NCBI GenBank assembly: GCA_002077065.1
Contig: NAJO01000029.1
Location: forward strand, 310,001 to 374,000
Direction: 5' to 3'
Source of the DNA: Cryoendolithus antarcticus
Lineage: Eukaryota > Ascomycota > Dothideomycetes > Cladosporiales > Cladosporiaceae
DNA length: 64,000 bases
The notes below the pieces were generated by a model. It saw only the letters and a program-made list of their open reading frames with translations. It was not told the DNA's origin and ran no database searches. Below, one piece after another: positions 10,688-22,311 of this stretch. Made by a program: the position numbers and the translations under genes. How positions within the stretch are numbered: position 1 is the stretch's first letter; the number at the start of each line of letters is the position of its first letter.

Positions 10688-12306
10688 CTAGTAGAACGCG
10701 GTGAGCTTCCACCCTGCCTTGATCACTCTGACTGCCGCAAAGCATCCGAACGCTAGCACGTAGCAGATGCCCGTCCACAGTGCCACACCCCAGTACGCAC
10801 CACCCGAAGCCTGGATGATGGCGCCGCAGATCGGGATGCCGGTGAGCGTGCCGAAGGACACAATCGTGTAGCATGTCGCATAGTATCTGGAATTGAAGTC
10901 AGTACACCGCACGACAACAGTCACGTTGTTCGATCAACGTACCTCCCATACTCATCAGTATCGCAAAGCATACCCACACAAACCGGCGTCAGACTGATGT
11001 TGCTCCCACTCGCAAACCCCATCAATACACAGTAGCAAATCAACAGTCCCAAAATCGTCGAGCTCGGCGTTCCCGCATTCTCGGACATGACTGTGGCAGG
11101 CACCCACAGGCCCAGCGTGCTGAACATACACAGCGCCACAGTGAGCAGCATGGTGTTGTACCGCCCCATCATATCAGCCATGTAGCCCGGTATCCAGCGC
11201 CCAAGGCAAGATCCCGCATTGAAGATAGCGATGATCTGGTATGCAAAAGTGGAGTTCGAGGCGCCCGAGTGGAGCGTGTACGAGACTAGATATGTGATCG
11301 GCACGAACAGGCCATACTCCAGGAAGAACGTCCCAACCGTACATAGCAGAAAACTTGGATCCCTGAAGATCTTGAAGTCCGGCAGCACGCTTCCTCCTGG
11401 CCGTGGAGGTAGTCGTGAGCGGATGAATAGGTTGGCGAAAATCAACAACCCAGCGAAGATGAATGCTAGGATGCGGTTCGACCAAGCCCAGCCGATCTTC
11501 GGGAAGAGGTTCTGCAGCATAAGGGGGAAGATCACGCCCCCAAACGACCCGCCTACGGCAGCTATACCTGTGGCTGTGCCGCGTTTGGCGAAGAACCAGT
11601 GTCCGATCGATGAGACGGCTGGCGTGAAGATCAGGGATGTGCCGATGCCGCCGAGGACGCCGAAGACGATCATGAAGTGCCAGTATTCTGTCCAGTCGTC
11701 AGCATCACATTTCTTCGTCAGTCAAAGAGTGGTCCACTTACTAGTACACTCTCCCATCAAGAATACACTGAGCAACAGGAACACCGTTCCTGCCGCCACG
11801 ATCCATCTCGGTCCGTGAGCATCGAACACAGGCCCGATCTGCACTCCGCAGAAGAAGGCTAGGAAGACGTAGACCGAGAAGATCCAGCCTATGGCCTGCT
11901 CATCGAAGCCTCCCAGCTGGTCCTTAGCAAGATAAGCCTGGTACACGCCGATGATGTTCATATACCCGAAAGCCGCGAGCATGCCGCAGAAGCTGCCGAA
12001 GACGACGAGCCAAGCACGAAGCCCACCCTCAGGGTAAATCACCTCATCCTTAGGGACGGAAGCCGGTGATGCCGGCGAAGATAGCTCGGAGCTCAATTCG
12101 TGCTCTTCATCTTTGGACTTGATGGTGGGAATGCTGCCGTCCGGGGATGCGGAGCATTGAGACTGGCGTCGAGGCCATTGTTGCTTCTCTGGATCCTGAG
12201 ACCAAGCAGTCGCCGCTGTCTGCGGCGAGGTAGTCGGGTTTAGCGAAAGCGCTAAGCTGTTCGCGCGAAAGAGTCCTGGCTTGCTGCCGTTGGGGTGTGT
12301 AGTCAT
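10688..12306 (-). CDS. MFS transporter, monocarboxylate (MCT/MCH) type
   Basis: Three exons: 12306-11742, 11687-10943, 10886-10688 (1509 nt, 502 aa). Both introns have good signals (GTAAGT...GACAG; GTACGT...TTCCAG) and splicing restores the family sequence [18 protein letters not shown] and [15 protein letters not shown] long Ser/Pro-rich cytoplasmic N-terminus precedes [16 protein letters not shown], the conserved MCT entry motif to TM1. About 12 hydrophobic segments follow. The substrate is not known: fungal MCH proteins are related to animal monocarboxylate carriers, but several do not move monocarboxylates. No neighbouring biosynthetic genes indicate a substrate. Confidence 0.88.
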
Positions 12307-12776
12307 GCGCTGTCTTGGTGTTCCCAATCGTACAAGTGGGCGGATTCGCCACTTCAGCTTGAAATAAGTGAGGGATATGAAAGGCGGTGAGGTTCGAAAT
12401 GGAGAGCGCTTGTCAGCGCACGGGGAGAGGTCATTGGTACATATACTTTTCTCGCACCCCACCTGCGGCATTCGTTATTCGGGCGGAGTTGCTGCATTTT
12501 ACCGATGCAGTCATCGGAAAGGCGTGAGAATTCCGCGCTACTCGGCAGGGCGCGATCTGGCTTGGCGGAGTTCATAACGGAAGGTGCGGCCACCTCCGCT
12601 CTCGGCGCTGCCCATGGTATGTGCGACATACTACGCGATCAGAACTTGCAAGTCATATACATCTTCCAACATTATCGATGCCTGCCCTCCGATGATAAAC
12701 CTCCTTATCTGCCCAATTTGTGACCACTACCGTGATACCTACCGTCCTCTGTGCCACCGCCCTCTTCATTGCGCAG
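12307..12776. other. Intergenic upstream of MFS gene
   Basis: Promoter/5' UTR of the MFS gene on the minus strand plus the 3' flank of the ELL gene. No feature seen. Confidence 0.45.
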
Positions 12777-15191
12777 CTAGCCATCCTGCCTCAACGACGC
12801 AGCCTCAATCTCCCTCTTAGTTACCTCCAGCCTGCGATGCATGTCCAACAATTTCGTCATCTCCGGCTCACCAACGGTCTCGCCTTCACTCTTTTTCCGC
12901 ATGACCTCGTCGTACGCTTTGGCATACGCAGGATACAGCTTATCTCTGAACTCCTGAGCAAGGCGTACTCCCTGGGTGAACGTGATGTTGTTGATGATCT
13001 CAGATGAGCTATCACTGCTGATGCTTGTTTCTTGGTCTGGAGATGTGCTCTGCGCCGTGTTCATGGAGCTCATGGTGGCGGTGGAGCTAGAGTGCGAGCG
13101 CTGTGAAGCTGGAGACGCGGTAATGACTTTCCGTCTTTGGGTAGCTGTGCCTGGATTTAACTCGGTGTCGGCTTTGCGCTTGCTACTTGTCGTAACAGTC
13201 TCCGGCTTTGAGGAGTCTTTCCCTGCCGCTGACTTGGCACTGTTCGTGAGAGTGTAGCGCGCACGATCAGGCGCGGGGGCGTGCTTCGCTTTATCGGGTT
13301 CACTTCCTGTCGTTGTAGACTGGCTGAGTACGGTGTCGTGTCGCTTTCGAGCGATTGAGGTGCCTGTAGTAATGCCCAATCCCTTCGGCGTTTCGGCGCC
13401 TTGCTTCTCTCGCTGTACAACGATGGCACTTCGGTCTGAGACGTCTGAGGTCACACGTGGACGAGTAGTACCAAGTGGTGAGGATATACCTGGCTTGCGC
13501 TGACTTGTACTCGATGTTGCCTGAGCTTTGCAGTGTGGAGATGAGATTGCTGCACTGTCGTGTAGATGGGGTGTGCTCTTGCCGACGGCAGAAGGTCTTG
13601 ATGTGTTTGGTGTTGACGACGCTTTGGGTGGCTTCGTCACTTTCGCACCGTTCACGCGAGCTAGTGGCGTGTCTCGTGAAGTGCTCTTCGCTCTCTTCAC
13701 ATGCTCATCACTGCTATCGGGTGATGATGCTGGTGCTGATCGTACCTTCCCGGTGAGCGCGGTCTTGGCGTTCGATGGCCTCACTTTAGGCGTGCTCCGA
13801 GATGGAGCATTCTTCACTTCACCATCGTCGGCATCGCGATCATCATCTGAGCTGTACACCAACTCGGCTGACTTCACTTTGGCTGAAACTGCCTTCACCC
13901 CAGTGCTCTTCAGCGATGGCGTCCCTGCCTTCTTTGGTCCCTCACGGTCACTCGTTGCTGCCGCGACCTCCCTTTCCTTCCGCTTCTTCTCCTTCGCATC
14001 CTCAACAGCACGCGCCTTCTTCGGGTCCTTCGATAGCAGTCTCTTCTTCATATCGCCATTTGTCTTGGCAGCGCCAACCTTGGGTGTATGCGACGACCCA
14101 GGTCGGGGCGTGACACCGCCCTCGTCATCGTCCGTCACAGCAGAATGAGGACGGGGACTAGGTGCCCGATTTGGCGTCAAGCCTTTGCTCTGTCCTCCAT
14201 TTCCAAGATGTAGCTTCGACAGCACGATGCCCTTTCCTCTGTCTTTCTCGGGCAGCAGCTTCTGCCAGATCTGCTCTTCCTTACCGATGCGGAGCCTATC
14301 GAAAGCCCGAATGCCGTTCTCGACAGCTTTCTGTCTATCATCCTGCGACATGTACCCGAATGTCCATACATCCAATTCTTTGTACATCCTATCCAAGAGC
14401 CTCCATTTTCCATCCTCTTGCTGTCCTAGCTTGCTCAATATCGTGTCTAAATCTGCTCTCGGTATATGCGTCTTTCCCATGACGGCATCGGTGGTGACAG
14501 CTGCCATGGCCAGAAGGTGTATGGTAGCCGTACGCATAGCCTTGTCCTTGAGAGCAGTCCCAGTCGGTGCGGAGGTGACCGTAGGTCCAAATGACGGCGT
14601 GCCCACTCCGCTAAGAGCTGGACTGGAAGCACCGGAGACAGACCCCATGCCCAGCAGTCCGCCACGCTTTTGCTTCTTCGCGGCTTCGAACCGGCTCTTG
14701 AACTCAGGGAGCACCCGGTCCGTGATGGTCGTGGCCTTGGCTTTCTTCTCCTCATTGTAGCTAGCAATGGTGTTCTGCAACGTTGCCAGTGCATCGTCCG
14801 CTCCAGCAGTGTCGATGGGCCTCGGCAGATCATGAAGCTTGCCCTCATATGTGATATTGGCTTCGAAGTTGAGGTCGGTCGCTGTGGAAGCTGTGTACAG
14901 CTCGGTCGTATATGCACTGGGCAAAATGTTGACGTCTATGGATCGGTTACCCAAGCGGAGTTTCTGGAAGTTGCATTTAGCATTCATCGACAGCACGAGT
15001 GTACTTTGCCGACCTACTGGCTGCTTCCCAGTCACGAGTTGCAATACACTCTTGTCTCTCGCAGTCTCTCGTATGTCCTTGAGTGTACGATGAGACAGCC
15101 GAAGCTGTATGGCAATCCGAGAGCCATGCTTGGACGATAGTCCACTCCCTCCAGCGCCATGCAGCATAATGGCAGTGGTAGGAGCAGCCAT
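12777..15191 (-). CDS. ELL: RNA polymerase II elongation factor ELL family
   Basis: A single 804-residue frame. ELL proteins suppress pausing by RNA polymerase II and in fission yeast work with Eaf1. The fungal ELL core is clear around residues 265-330: ELDVWTFGYMSQDDRQ, then AFDRLRIGKEEQIWQKLLPE and RGKGIVLSKLHL. The N-terminus (residues 20-150) has the expected beta-rich ELL head. The middle (about 370-730) is a long disordered Ser/Thr/Lys-rich linker. The last 60 residues (FRDKLYPAYAKAYDEV...LLDMHRRLEVTKREI) match the occludin-like C-terminal helix of ELL. The start MAAPTTAIMLH at 15191 was chosen; the frame is open 33 codons further but those look untranslated. It is intronless, which is notable at this length. 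Confidence 0.85.
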   Translation of the reverse strand: MAAPTTAIMLHGAGGSGLSSKHGSRIAIQLRLSHRTLKDIRETARDKSVLQLVTGKQPVGRQSTLVLSMNAKCNFQKLRLGNRSIDVNILPSAYTTELYTASTATDLNFEANITYEGKLHDLPRPIDTAGADDALATLQNTIASYNEEKKAKATTITDRVLPEFKSRFEAAKKQKRGGLLGMGSVSGASSPALSGVGTPSFGPTVTSAPTGTALKDKAMRTATIHLLAMAAVTTDAVMGKTHIPRADLDTILSKLGQQEDGKWRLLDRMYKELDVWTFGYMSQDDRQKAVENGIRAFDRLRIGKEEQIWQKLLPEKDRGKGIVLSKLHLGNGGQSKGLTPNRAPSPRPHSAVTDDDEGGVTPRPGSSHTPKVGAAKTNGDMKKRLLSKDPKKARAVEDAKEKKRKEREVAAATSDREGPKKAGTPSLKSTGVKAVSAKVKSAELVYSSDDDRDADDGEVKNAPSRSTPKVRPSNAKTALTGKVRSAPASSPDSSDEHVKRAKSTSRDTPLARVNGAKVTKPPKASSTPNTSRPSAVGKSTPHLHDSAAISSPHCKAQATSSTSQRKPGISSPLGTTRPRVTSDVSDRSAIVVQREKQGAETPKGLGITTGTSIARKRHDTVLSQSTTTGSEPDKAKHAPAPDRARYTLTNSAKSAAGKDSSKPETVTTSSKRKADTELNPGTATQRRKVITASPASQRSHSSSTATMSSMNTAQSTSPDQETSISSDSSSEIINNITFTQGVRLAQEFRDKLYPAYAKAYDEVMRKKSEGETVGEPEMTKLLDMHRRLEVTKREIEAASLRQDG

Positions 15192-16291
15192 AGCGTCGAT
15201 AGGTACTATTATGAATGCACTCCAGAGACAGTGAAAGGTATACTGCGGTTCTCCATGGATTGCGCTCGTCACTGCAGTCTGACCAAGCAAAAGTAGCCGC
15301 TTGCCGAACCAATCTATTGTCTTGACGGATCACGGTCCGCTGGGACAGGCTCGCTCGTAATGTTTGCCTCTCCAGTGAAGGCAATGTTAACCTGGCTAAG
15401 GCAATGCTGTTCGATAGATCGTGACGGATAGACTACAGGATAGTAATGACAAGGCGGCGAAGAAACACAGCGAATGTGGTATGAGAGACTGCAACAAAGA
15501 GCAGGACGGTCATGCTCGAAGGTCGAGGCGGAGGGCTGAATGTGCCAATGCGGGACCCACTTCTGGCTGTATTGGGAGTCAAAGACATGGATGCCAACAT
15601 CCGTCTCCATGATGTATCTTGATGACAGAGCCCGCACGAATGGTGACGACCTACTAAATGCCACGTGGAGACTACAAGGCGCAAAATGCGACTGAACACA
15701 ACACTTGTGGCCTCATCAATCGCTCTGAGACCGTCCCCAACTTCACACGTCAAGAAACGCCTCCCACGCCTCGCTCCCGCCAGCCTGCATCCTCCTCCGG
15801 CACGGTTCCTGCGCGTTGCCTGCCTGCGTCTTTGTCAGACGACCTTTCAACCGACGCCGTTCCAGAAGCAGCACTGACTCCGCACGCCACTGCACGATCT
15901 AGCTACGACCGCATTATTGGCTGTCTTTCCATGGATATGATCTGCGTCCCACGCGCTTTCTCAAGGCGCGTCTGTGTCAGGTTCACGACGAGACCACGAT
16001 CATGACTGGGCGGAGCAGGATGAGCAGATGAGATCGAGTGATCTGCTCCCAGGGTGCGGGAGTACGCCATCGGGCGTTATTGCCGCAGCGGCTCGTAGCG
16101 AACGGGTTGACAGTGCGTCGGCTGCGATTGCCGGCGATGTCACTGTCGCTTGGAGTCCATCTCAAAAGACTTTCAATGTTACCAACCAATATCAGGGTGA
16201 TATTTTGAGGCCATTGATCATATGCGCAAAGCATTGATTCCAGATAGGCTTTGAAAGCGAGGGCTCACAGAGTTAATCGGAACACCGCCAT
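15192..16291. other. Intergenic, 1.1 kb
   Basis: Upstream of ELL and downstream of the dehydrogenase at 16292. Contains only short open frames without motifs. A C-rich stretch near 15760-15800 may be promoter sequence. Confidence 0.4.
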
Positions 16292-17365
16292 TCAGTTGAT
16301 TCTATTGATCACCTCTTTCCCCGCCAGAAATCGACGAACATTCTCGGCTTGCTCAGCGTACCAGATGCCCATCGTGTCAGCATTGACATAGCCCATATGA
16401 GGACTTCTGACAAGCTCAGACTTGCCCTTGTAGCTCCGCCAGCGGCTATCAGCAGGGAGTGGCTCTTGCCACCAGACGTCGAGCGCAGCGCTCCTGATGG
16501 CGCCTCGGCTCAGTGCGTTGTACAGCGCATCTTCATCAATCAAAGGTCCTCGAGAGCTGTTTACTAGCATTGCACTGGACTTCATCTGCGACAGCTCCTC
16601 CTTGCCTACGATGCCACGGCTGCGATCTGACAGTACGTAGTGAACACTGACCACGTCCGCCTGCTTGAACAGCTCTTCCTTCGATACGGCCTTGAAAGTT
16701 CCCGCGGGCAAACCAGCAGTCTTCGCTGCGGCGTCAGCTTTCTCTTGAGTAAGACTCTCGCTCCACGCGATGATTCTCATGCCGAATGCTTGGGCACCAA
16801 TGCGAGCTGTTGTCGTGCCCAGCTTACCCAAACCACAGAGTCCAAGTGTCTTGCCACCGAGCGCAACAGCGTAGCCAGACTGCCATTGCTTTGGCGTACT
16901 TTGCATAGCAGCATTATCATGCGGTATTCTGCTCGCTAAGCTGAGTATCAACGCCCAAGTGTGCTGCGTCGTGGAGTCGTAGCCCGGTGGTGGAGGAAGA
17001 TGGGTGTCCTTCGAGTGGTCCGGATCTCCTGGCTTCGCACCTGTGGTACCTGCGACGACGACGTCGTGCTTTGCGGTCCAGTCCAGATCGAGCGAGGCGT
17101 TGCGGACGCCAGTGGTGAGAAGAAGCTTCAGGTTAGGTAGCTGAGACAGGAGATCTGACTTGAATGGCGTTCGTTCGCGCATGGTGCTGATGACCTGAAA
17201 TGACTTGAGGCGCTCGACGAGCTGATTGCGGCCATCGGACGAGCTAGGGTCGAGAGTCTCGGGGAATGAGGATACTTCGACATTGCTGATGCTGTCGAAA
17301 TGCTCTTTTGCGATGCCGCCGTAGTCGTCTAGTATTGCTACGTTCGTCTTTGCTGCTGTCGCCAT
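16292..17365 (-). CDS. D-isomer-specific 2-hydroxyacid dehydrogenase (NAD-dependent)
   Basis: A single exon of 357 aa. These enzymes interconvert 2-oxoacids and D-2-hydroxyacids with NAD(P)H. Seen: the Rossmann motif GLGKLG at 178-183, the catalytic Arg in NSSRGPLIDEDAL (Arg272), the acidic partner in DVWWQEP (Glu301) and the catalytic His in RSPHMGY (His323). All three catalytic positions are present, so it should be active. The substrate cannot be told: the family includes glyoxylate/hydroxypyruvate reductases, formate dehydrogenase and phosphoglycerate dehydrogenase. An insertion rich in Pro around residues 111-130 (PGDPDHSKDTHLPPPPGY) replaces the usual short loop and is typical of a fungal subgroup. 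Confidence 0.92.
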   Translation of the reverse strand: MATAAKTNVAILDDYGGIAKEHFDSISNVEVSSFPETLDPSSSDGRNQLVERLKSFQVISTMRERTPFKSDLLSQLPNLKLLLTTGVRNASLDLDWTAKHDVVVAGTTGAKPGDPDHSKDTHLPPPPGYDSTTQHTWALILSLASRIPHDNAAMQSTPKQWQSGYAVALGGKTLGLCGLGKLGTTTARIGAQAFGMRIIAWSESLTQEKADAAAKTAGLPAGTFKAVSKEELFKQADVVSVHYVLSDRSRGIVGKEELSQMKSSAMLVNSSRGPLIDEDALYNALSRGAIRSAALDVWWQEPLPADSRWRSYKGKSELVRSPHMGYVNADTMGIWYAEQAENVRRFLAGKEVINRIN

Positions 17366-17942
17366 GGTGCGTGCTTATAGTCGCGATGCTTGGGTGTAAG
17401 TCTGACGAAGTGCTTGGTAGGCGCTTTGCATCGGTCGCTGTTCGCCTACTACATACAGTGTTGGTCAAAGACCGGCAGCTTGGGCCTACGTGGGTACGAG
17501 GGCCGAATACGGATGTGCACTGAATGGTAGCTAAGGATGCAACAACTTACTTACAAGTCAGCAACTGCACTGGTCCCGCGAGAGGAACGGGGTGCTTGAA
17601 CTTCATATATATACGTGTAGCTTTAATGTCAAGCTCTATGGCAAGCGTGGCTCCCAGTGGAGGATGAGAAGTGCCGACCTCGCAGCAAAGTATGCCGAAA
17701 GCACCGAGCAGCTGGCAGGAGGGTGACCGAGCTGTCATTGATACCAACGTTCGCAAATGTATATTTCAACCATATGTAAGCAGTAAGGTGAGTAGCTATC
17801 GTCAACTTTGGATCAAGGACTGGTGGCATCAAGACCAGATCACGACCCTAATCAATTCTCCGCTGCCTCCACAGCAGCGACTGCATCTCATCTGTCGAGT
17901 CATCACTCTGGTGGAGCAAGAGACAAGTATGGATCATCAGAC
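17366..17942. other. Intergenic, divergent promoter region
   Basis: Between the start of the dehydrogenase (minus) and the small 2EXR gene (plus). The plus frame is open from 17808 but lacks homology before ATG 17943. Nothing else seen. Confidence 0.45.
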
Positions 17943-18440
17943 ATGACATCAACCACCGTCGCAAGCCCAAGTCTTCTTGGACTCCCAGCTGAGATCCGCA
18001 ACACAATTTGGGAGCTCTCCCTTATCGAGTTCGAAACCGACCCGACCACTTCACTGCCTACAGCTCTCCGCAGAAAGGTCCGGCACATCCCATCTCACTG
18101 CCTCACGACGACAGAGGACTGGCCACAGGCCCCGTTAACTCGGACGAACCGCCAGATCCGCCAAGAGACACTGTCACTATCCTACGAACTTGGCATCTTC
18201 TCAGTCACGGTCAGCTCGATGATGATGTTCCCGTTACGACAGTGGGCTGAGATCATTGGGATTGAGAACGTGAGACGACTCAAACATGTTGAAGTCAACT
18301 GGAAGGCGCACGACCCTTATGTGCGGACGAGAACGAACGAGATGATGGCTGCGAGCAGGTTTCGCTACAGTGAGATTGGGCAGGCCTTGGATGGGGCGTT
18401 GAGGTACGAGCATTTATTTTCTGGGATGAAGCTTGTGTGA
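17943..18440 (+). CDS. Small 2EXR (F-box-like) domain protein
   Basis: A 165-residue frame from ATG 17943. Residues about 9-22 (SLLGLPAEIRNTIWEL) are the 2EXR signature, followed by LTRTNRQIRQETLSLSYE, the usual second block. Part of an IENVRRLKHVEVNW strand is present, but the protein is shorter than most family members. A possible intron (GTACGAG at 18404, acceptor TTGGCAG ending 18457) would replace the last 12 residues with a 32-residue tail ending at TGA 18552-18554. That would make this gene overlap the stop of the convergent aminotransferase gene by three bases. The donor and branch site are weak, so the unspliced model is given. Function unknown. Confidence 0.65.
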   Translation: MTSTTVASPSLLGLPAEIRNTIWELSLIEFETDPTTSLPTALRRKVRHIPSHCLTTTEDWPQAPLTRTNRQIRQETLSLSYELGIFSVTVSSMMMFPLRQWAEIIGIENVRRLKHVEVNWKAHDPYVRTRTNEMMAASRFRYSEIGQALDGALRYEHLFSGMKLV

Positions 18441-18548
18441 GCATTTCGACTTGGCAGGGAGTCATTCGGTATCAAAGCCACCGCTGCGAATGTTTTGGTG
18501 ACGGCACCCGCGGGATGTAGTTCCATCCATACCTTAGCACTTGTGAGA

Positions 18549-19860
18549 CTATGAGGATACCACTTCGTCAAGCACTTTGACGTATCCCTTGATCTCATCC
18601 TCTACACAGGCTGTCAGCGATACTCAGTGTTACACAACGCATGTTCACTCACCAGTGTTGTAATGCACCAGACTGACCCTCACCACACCATCGACAGGAT
18701 CGAGACCCATCACTTCCTCACAAAGCCTGTTACTGTAGAAGGCGCCCCACCTGCACGCGAAATCGCTCTTCGCCTCGATAGCGTCAACGATGTTTTTGCT
18801 ACTCTTACCCTTCACCGTGAAGCTGATGACCGGTACCCTCTTCTCCTTGTCAGCGACCGGCTGGCCCCAGACCTGATATACGTCCGGCTTGGAGTTCAAG
18901 TAGTCGATCAAGATCTTCTGCAGCTTCTCCTCATGCACCGCGATCTGATCCCACGGCACGTCCTGTAAGTATTTACACACCTCCGGTATCGAGGCCGTGA
19001 GCTCGTAGTTGGCTGCTGCCAGTCCGAGCAAGTTTTCGAGCGAGTCATTGGATTTGAAGAAATGACCGAGCGTAATCATGGACTTCTGCGCCTCTTTAGA
19101 AGCGTACAGAGAGGCAATGTGGGGCCCGTAGACCTTGTACCAGGAGAAGGAGTAGAAGTCGACGCCCCAGTCTCGCACATCGACTGCGCGATGTGGTGCG
19201 TATGCAACGGCATCGACGCAGAGTAGAGCACCAGGGATAGTGTGGACCGTGGCGGCAATGGCTTTGACATCGTTGATCGTTCCGAGAATGTTGGAAGTGT
19301 GCGTACAGGTCACCAGACGGGTCTTGGGCGTGAGTAGCTTCTTGAGGATTTCCGTGTCAAGTTGAGGATTATGCCTATTCGGCGAGTCCCACCAGACGAT
19401 CTTGCACTTCCGCCACTCGGCCAACTGTACCCAGGAGGCGATGTTGGCTTCATGATCGAGCTTCGAGATGATGATCTCCGAGTCAGGCGTGACATATTCG
19501 TACAAGCTCAAGCTGAGATTGCGGAAGAGCTGCGTCGTCGATGGACCGATCACGACTTCCTCGGGAGAAGCGTTGACGTACTTCGCAACTGCGTTGCACC
19601 CTTCATCGAAGAGCTTCGTGGATTGTCGAGCGATCTCGTAAGATGCTCCAAGCTGGACATTGCTGCTAAGTAAGTAATTCGAGACCGAGTCGACGACAGA
19701 CTTCAGAACTTGACTACCACCTGCATTGTCGAAGTATACCTGGAAGACGATCGTGTTAGCATCGATACATGGCACGGCGTCTCGATTAGCAACTTACCTG
19801 CTTCTTGCCAACGGCTGGAAACTGCTGGCGAACAGCGTTGACGTCAAACGTGGCTGCCAT
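18549..19860 (-). CDS. Class-V aminotransferase / cysteine desulfurase-like PLP enzyme
   Basis: Three exons: 19860-19798, 19739-18653, 18601-18549 (1203 nt, 400 aa), joined by introns with GTAAGT and GTGAGT donors and a CGCTGAC branch site. The first exon supplies MAATFDVNAVRQQFPAV, the second begins VYFDNAGGSQV, the standard start of the fold. Seen: His117 in KLDHEANIASW stacking on PLP, Asp197 in LLCVDAVAYAPH, and Lys223 in FSWYKVYGPH as the Schiff-base lysine. The family includes cysteine desulfurases, isopenicillin-N epimerase-like and kynureninase-like enzymes. The sequence resembles the cytosolic cysteine-desulfurase-like branch rather than mitochondrial Nfs1, so the substrate is open. 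Confidence 0.88.
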
Positions 19861-20214
19861 ACTGTCTTATAGAGGTACAATCTTGTGATCTCTCCCTTAA
19901 AGAACTACTATTCTCCCTCACGACCCTATCAGATACGATGTTTCGAAGTTCCTCCATCTTTACCACGCGCCCTTCACGTGGTGTTTGCTTTGAACGTGTA
20001 GGCGATTGGAGAAGTCTGGTAACACCTTCCTCATTCAGCTCCAGCTCCGCTCCGAGTACCAGGACGGAGTTCGACCTGATCCAAGGGCTCGCTTCAACCG
20101 CTTCATCGACATCACCATTGAATTGTAATGAAGGATTCTATCTGTAACAGGACGGCTGACACAATACCACGTCGTCTGCTACTGACTAGAATCCAGATCC
20201 TCATCACCGCAATA
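19861..20214. other. Intergenic
   Basis: Promoter of the aminotransferase gene and 3' flank of the gene ending at 20215. No other feature. Confidence 0.45.
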
Positions 20215-21898
20215 TCACTTTCCCCGACCACTCATAGCCTCGACATCCGGCTCCTTTGGCACTGGCACCCGGTATGTTGGGTGTTCCTCCAGAAACACAT
20301 CAAACAACTCAACAAACCCTGCCCGATCGTTCACATACTTGCTCATATCATTCTTTCTGACCGCGCCAATATGCGTGCTGGTTCCAGCCTGCCTAGTCAG
20401 CAGACGTTGTTGACCCCACTGCAACTGCACAGCGCTCTTGCAGATCAGTCTCGTGCGAAACCCCTCCTCGCCCGTTAACTTGTGCGGACTGTCTCTCGAG
20501 AGACTCCTCGCATGGCGTACGTCAGGCGGCAGACGCTTGACCTCTCCGTCAGCTTGCGTACGCTCGTTCTTCAGCAAGATCTCCGCGAGGTCGCCGCCGC
20601 CTTTGCGGTAAGCGATGAGACCCAGAGACAGGACAATGCGAACGATGGCTTCATGGCCCTTATCAGGCTCATGAAGAACAGCCGTCTCCCGGCCGTCGAC
20701 CTTCTTCTTCCGATACGGGCTTTTAGTGATCATATCCGCGAGGTTATAGCACTCCATACGTGCCGGCTCGAACTCCTCGTCCTTGAAAGTAGGCGACCAA
20801 TAGTATACCACGTCGTCAACGCAGCGCATTTCCTGGCTAAGCTTCGCGGCGAAAGTCACGATGTCGTACAGCTCCCTCTCCAGATCTTCCCAGTAGTAAG
20901 CCTTCTTCGGATCTTTGGCTACGTGGACGTTAAGGTCGTAGAGGAACCGTAAGTGACTCGCCATTTGCGCCGACACCTTCGCGACATTGCGTTTGAATTG
21001 CAGGTCTCCCTTGGAAAGTTCTCTGCACTTCTTGGCGCGCTGCTCGGTGCGGTAGAAGCCTGGAAGCCCTTCGTCAGTAGTCGTCCAACACTACTCATGG
21101 AGAGAAACGCTTACCATCCTTCTCCACGTGCTTCATATCCAGTAGGTCGAGCTTCTTCTCAAGCTTCTTATCGGCAGCGAACCACAGCGCGCTAAAGACA
21201 TGCTCCTTGAGCGCACGAGACACGATACCCATCGCCAAAGCCTCAAGTTGAAGTCCATCCTGGAACAGCACCCTCCAATCGGCCAGCCCGTCCGGACCTC
21301 CCATTGCAAGACAGCCGATGTACCTCACCAGCGTCACATTCTCTTCATCCTTGCAAATCTCTTTCACAGCGTCCTTCGTAAGTTTCGGATCCGGACGACA
21401 AAAGTACTTTGAAAAGGTCACAGTCATATCCCTCAAATCATGCATCGCCGCACACAAAGTCTCGTCTTTCGCCGCGTCGCCCTTGATCTGCCATAATGGC
21501 GTCCCACCAAACAGCTCACCAAGACGATACGCCCGCTTCGGCTTCCCCTTCAGCCCTGAAATCGGGCTGAACAGCAGCTTTTCCTCTTCCGCCGTCGGGC
21601 CATCCACAGACATGCGACCTTCATACTTATACTCATCCTCATCTTCGTCCTCAGCTGGTAGCGCCTGCTTCATCGACGACCGCGCTGGACTCCTGAATGC
21701 TCTCGCGCGGTCGGGTTTCGTTGCATCCTGCTCAAGTCGGGACGTCCAGCTTACGTGGCGTGGCGAACGGTCAATAGCACCTTCATCGTACTCGTCGTCT
21801 GGGTAGGCGGCACGCATGGGCGAAAGCGCTGGATTGGGACGGAATGAAGCGTCGGCAGGGGATTTGCGGCGAGGACGTTTGCGGGAGGGTGAAGCCAT
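20215..21898 (-). CDS. Conserved fungal protein of unknown function
   Basis: Two exons: 21898-21115 and 21059-20215, with a 55-nt intron (GTAAGC...TTCCAG), giving 542 aa. The N-terminus starts MASPSRKRPRRKSP, a strong basic nuclear-localisation-type sequence, followed by Ser/Pro/acidic low complexity (EDEDEDEY). The rest (about residues 130-540) is a helix-rich, well-ordered region with blocks such as YRLGELFGGTPLWQIKGD and RYIGCLAMGGPDGLADWRVLFQDG. I do not recognise a family. The basic tail start suggests a nuclear protein, which is inference only. Codon use and structure look like a normal expressed gene. Confidence 0.75.
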
Positions 21899-22311
21899 GG
21901 TGATGTGAGGGGAGGTAAGCTGATGGGTGGTACGGTACGTGATGGAGCTGGTGGTGAGTGATTCTGCCGTGAGTGTTGTGAAGCTGAGAAAAGCTGCGCA
22001 AGTGATTTTGGGGAGCTGAGGAGGAGGGCAGGGTGTTTGAGGAATGAAGCAAGGAAAGCAAGTGCTGCATTCCTCAGCCATGCACAAAGAGATGAGACAT
22101 CACCGTGGCGACGCATCGACTCAATGCCAATGCTGATGCAAATTTACTGTGATGAGGAAGGTAGCGAATTACCAGAGGAATACGCGTGACTGCGTGTGGC
22201 TGAGTCAACCTACCATCACCCTCCAATACTGACCAAGTCCTTTCTCACTGCGATGTAACATCGGCATCCTGACTACGTCAATGCAGCTCTAAGCACCGCA
22301 CTCACAGCACC
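21899..22311. other. Intergenic
   Basis: Promoter of the 21898 gene and 3' flank of the AT-hook gene. No feature seen beyond that. Confidence 0.4.

Noticed and set aside
13528..14148. 206-codon plus-strand frame
   Set aside because: Antisense to the Ser/Thr/Lys-rich linker of the ELL gene; low complexity.
15658..16005. 115-codon plus-strand frame between ELL and the dehydrogenase
   Set aside because: No motif, biased composition, no splice partners.
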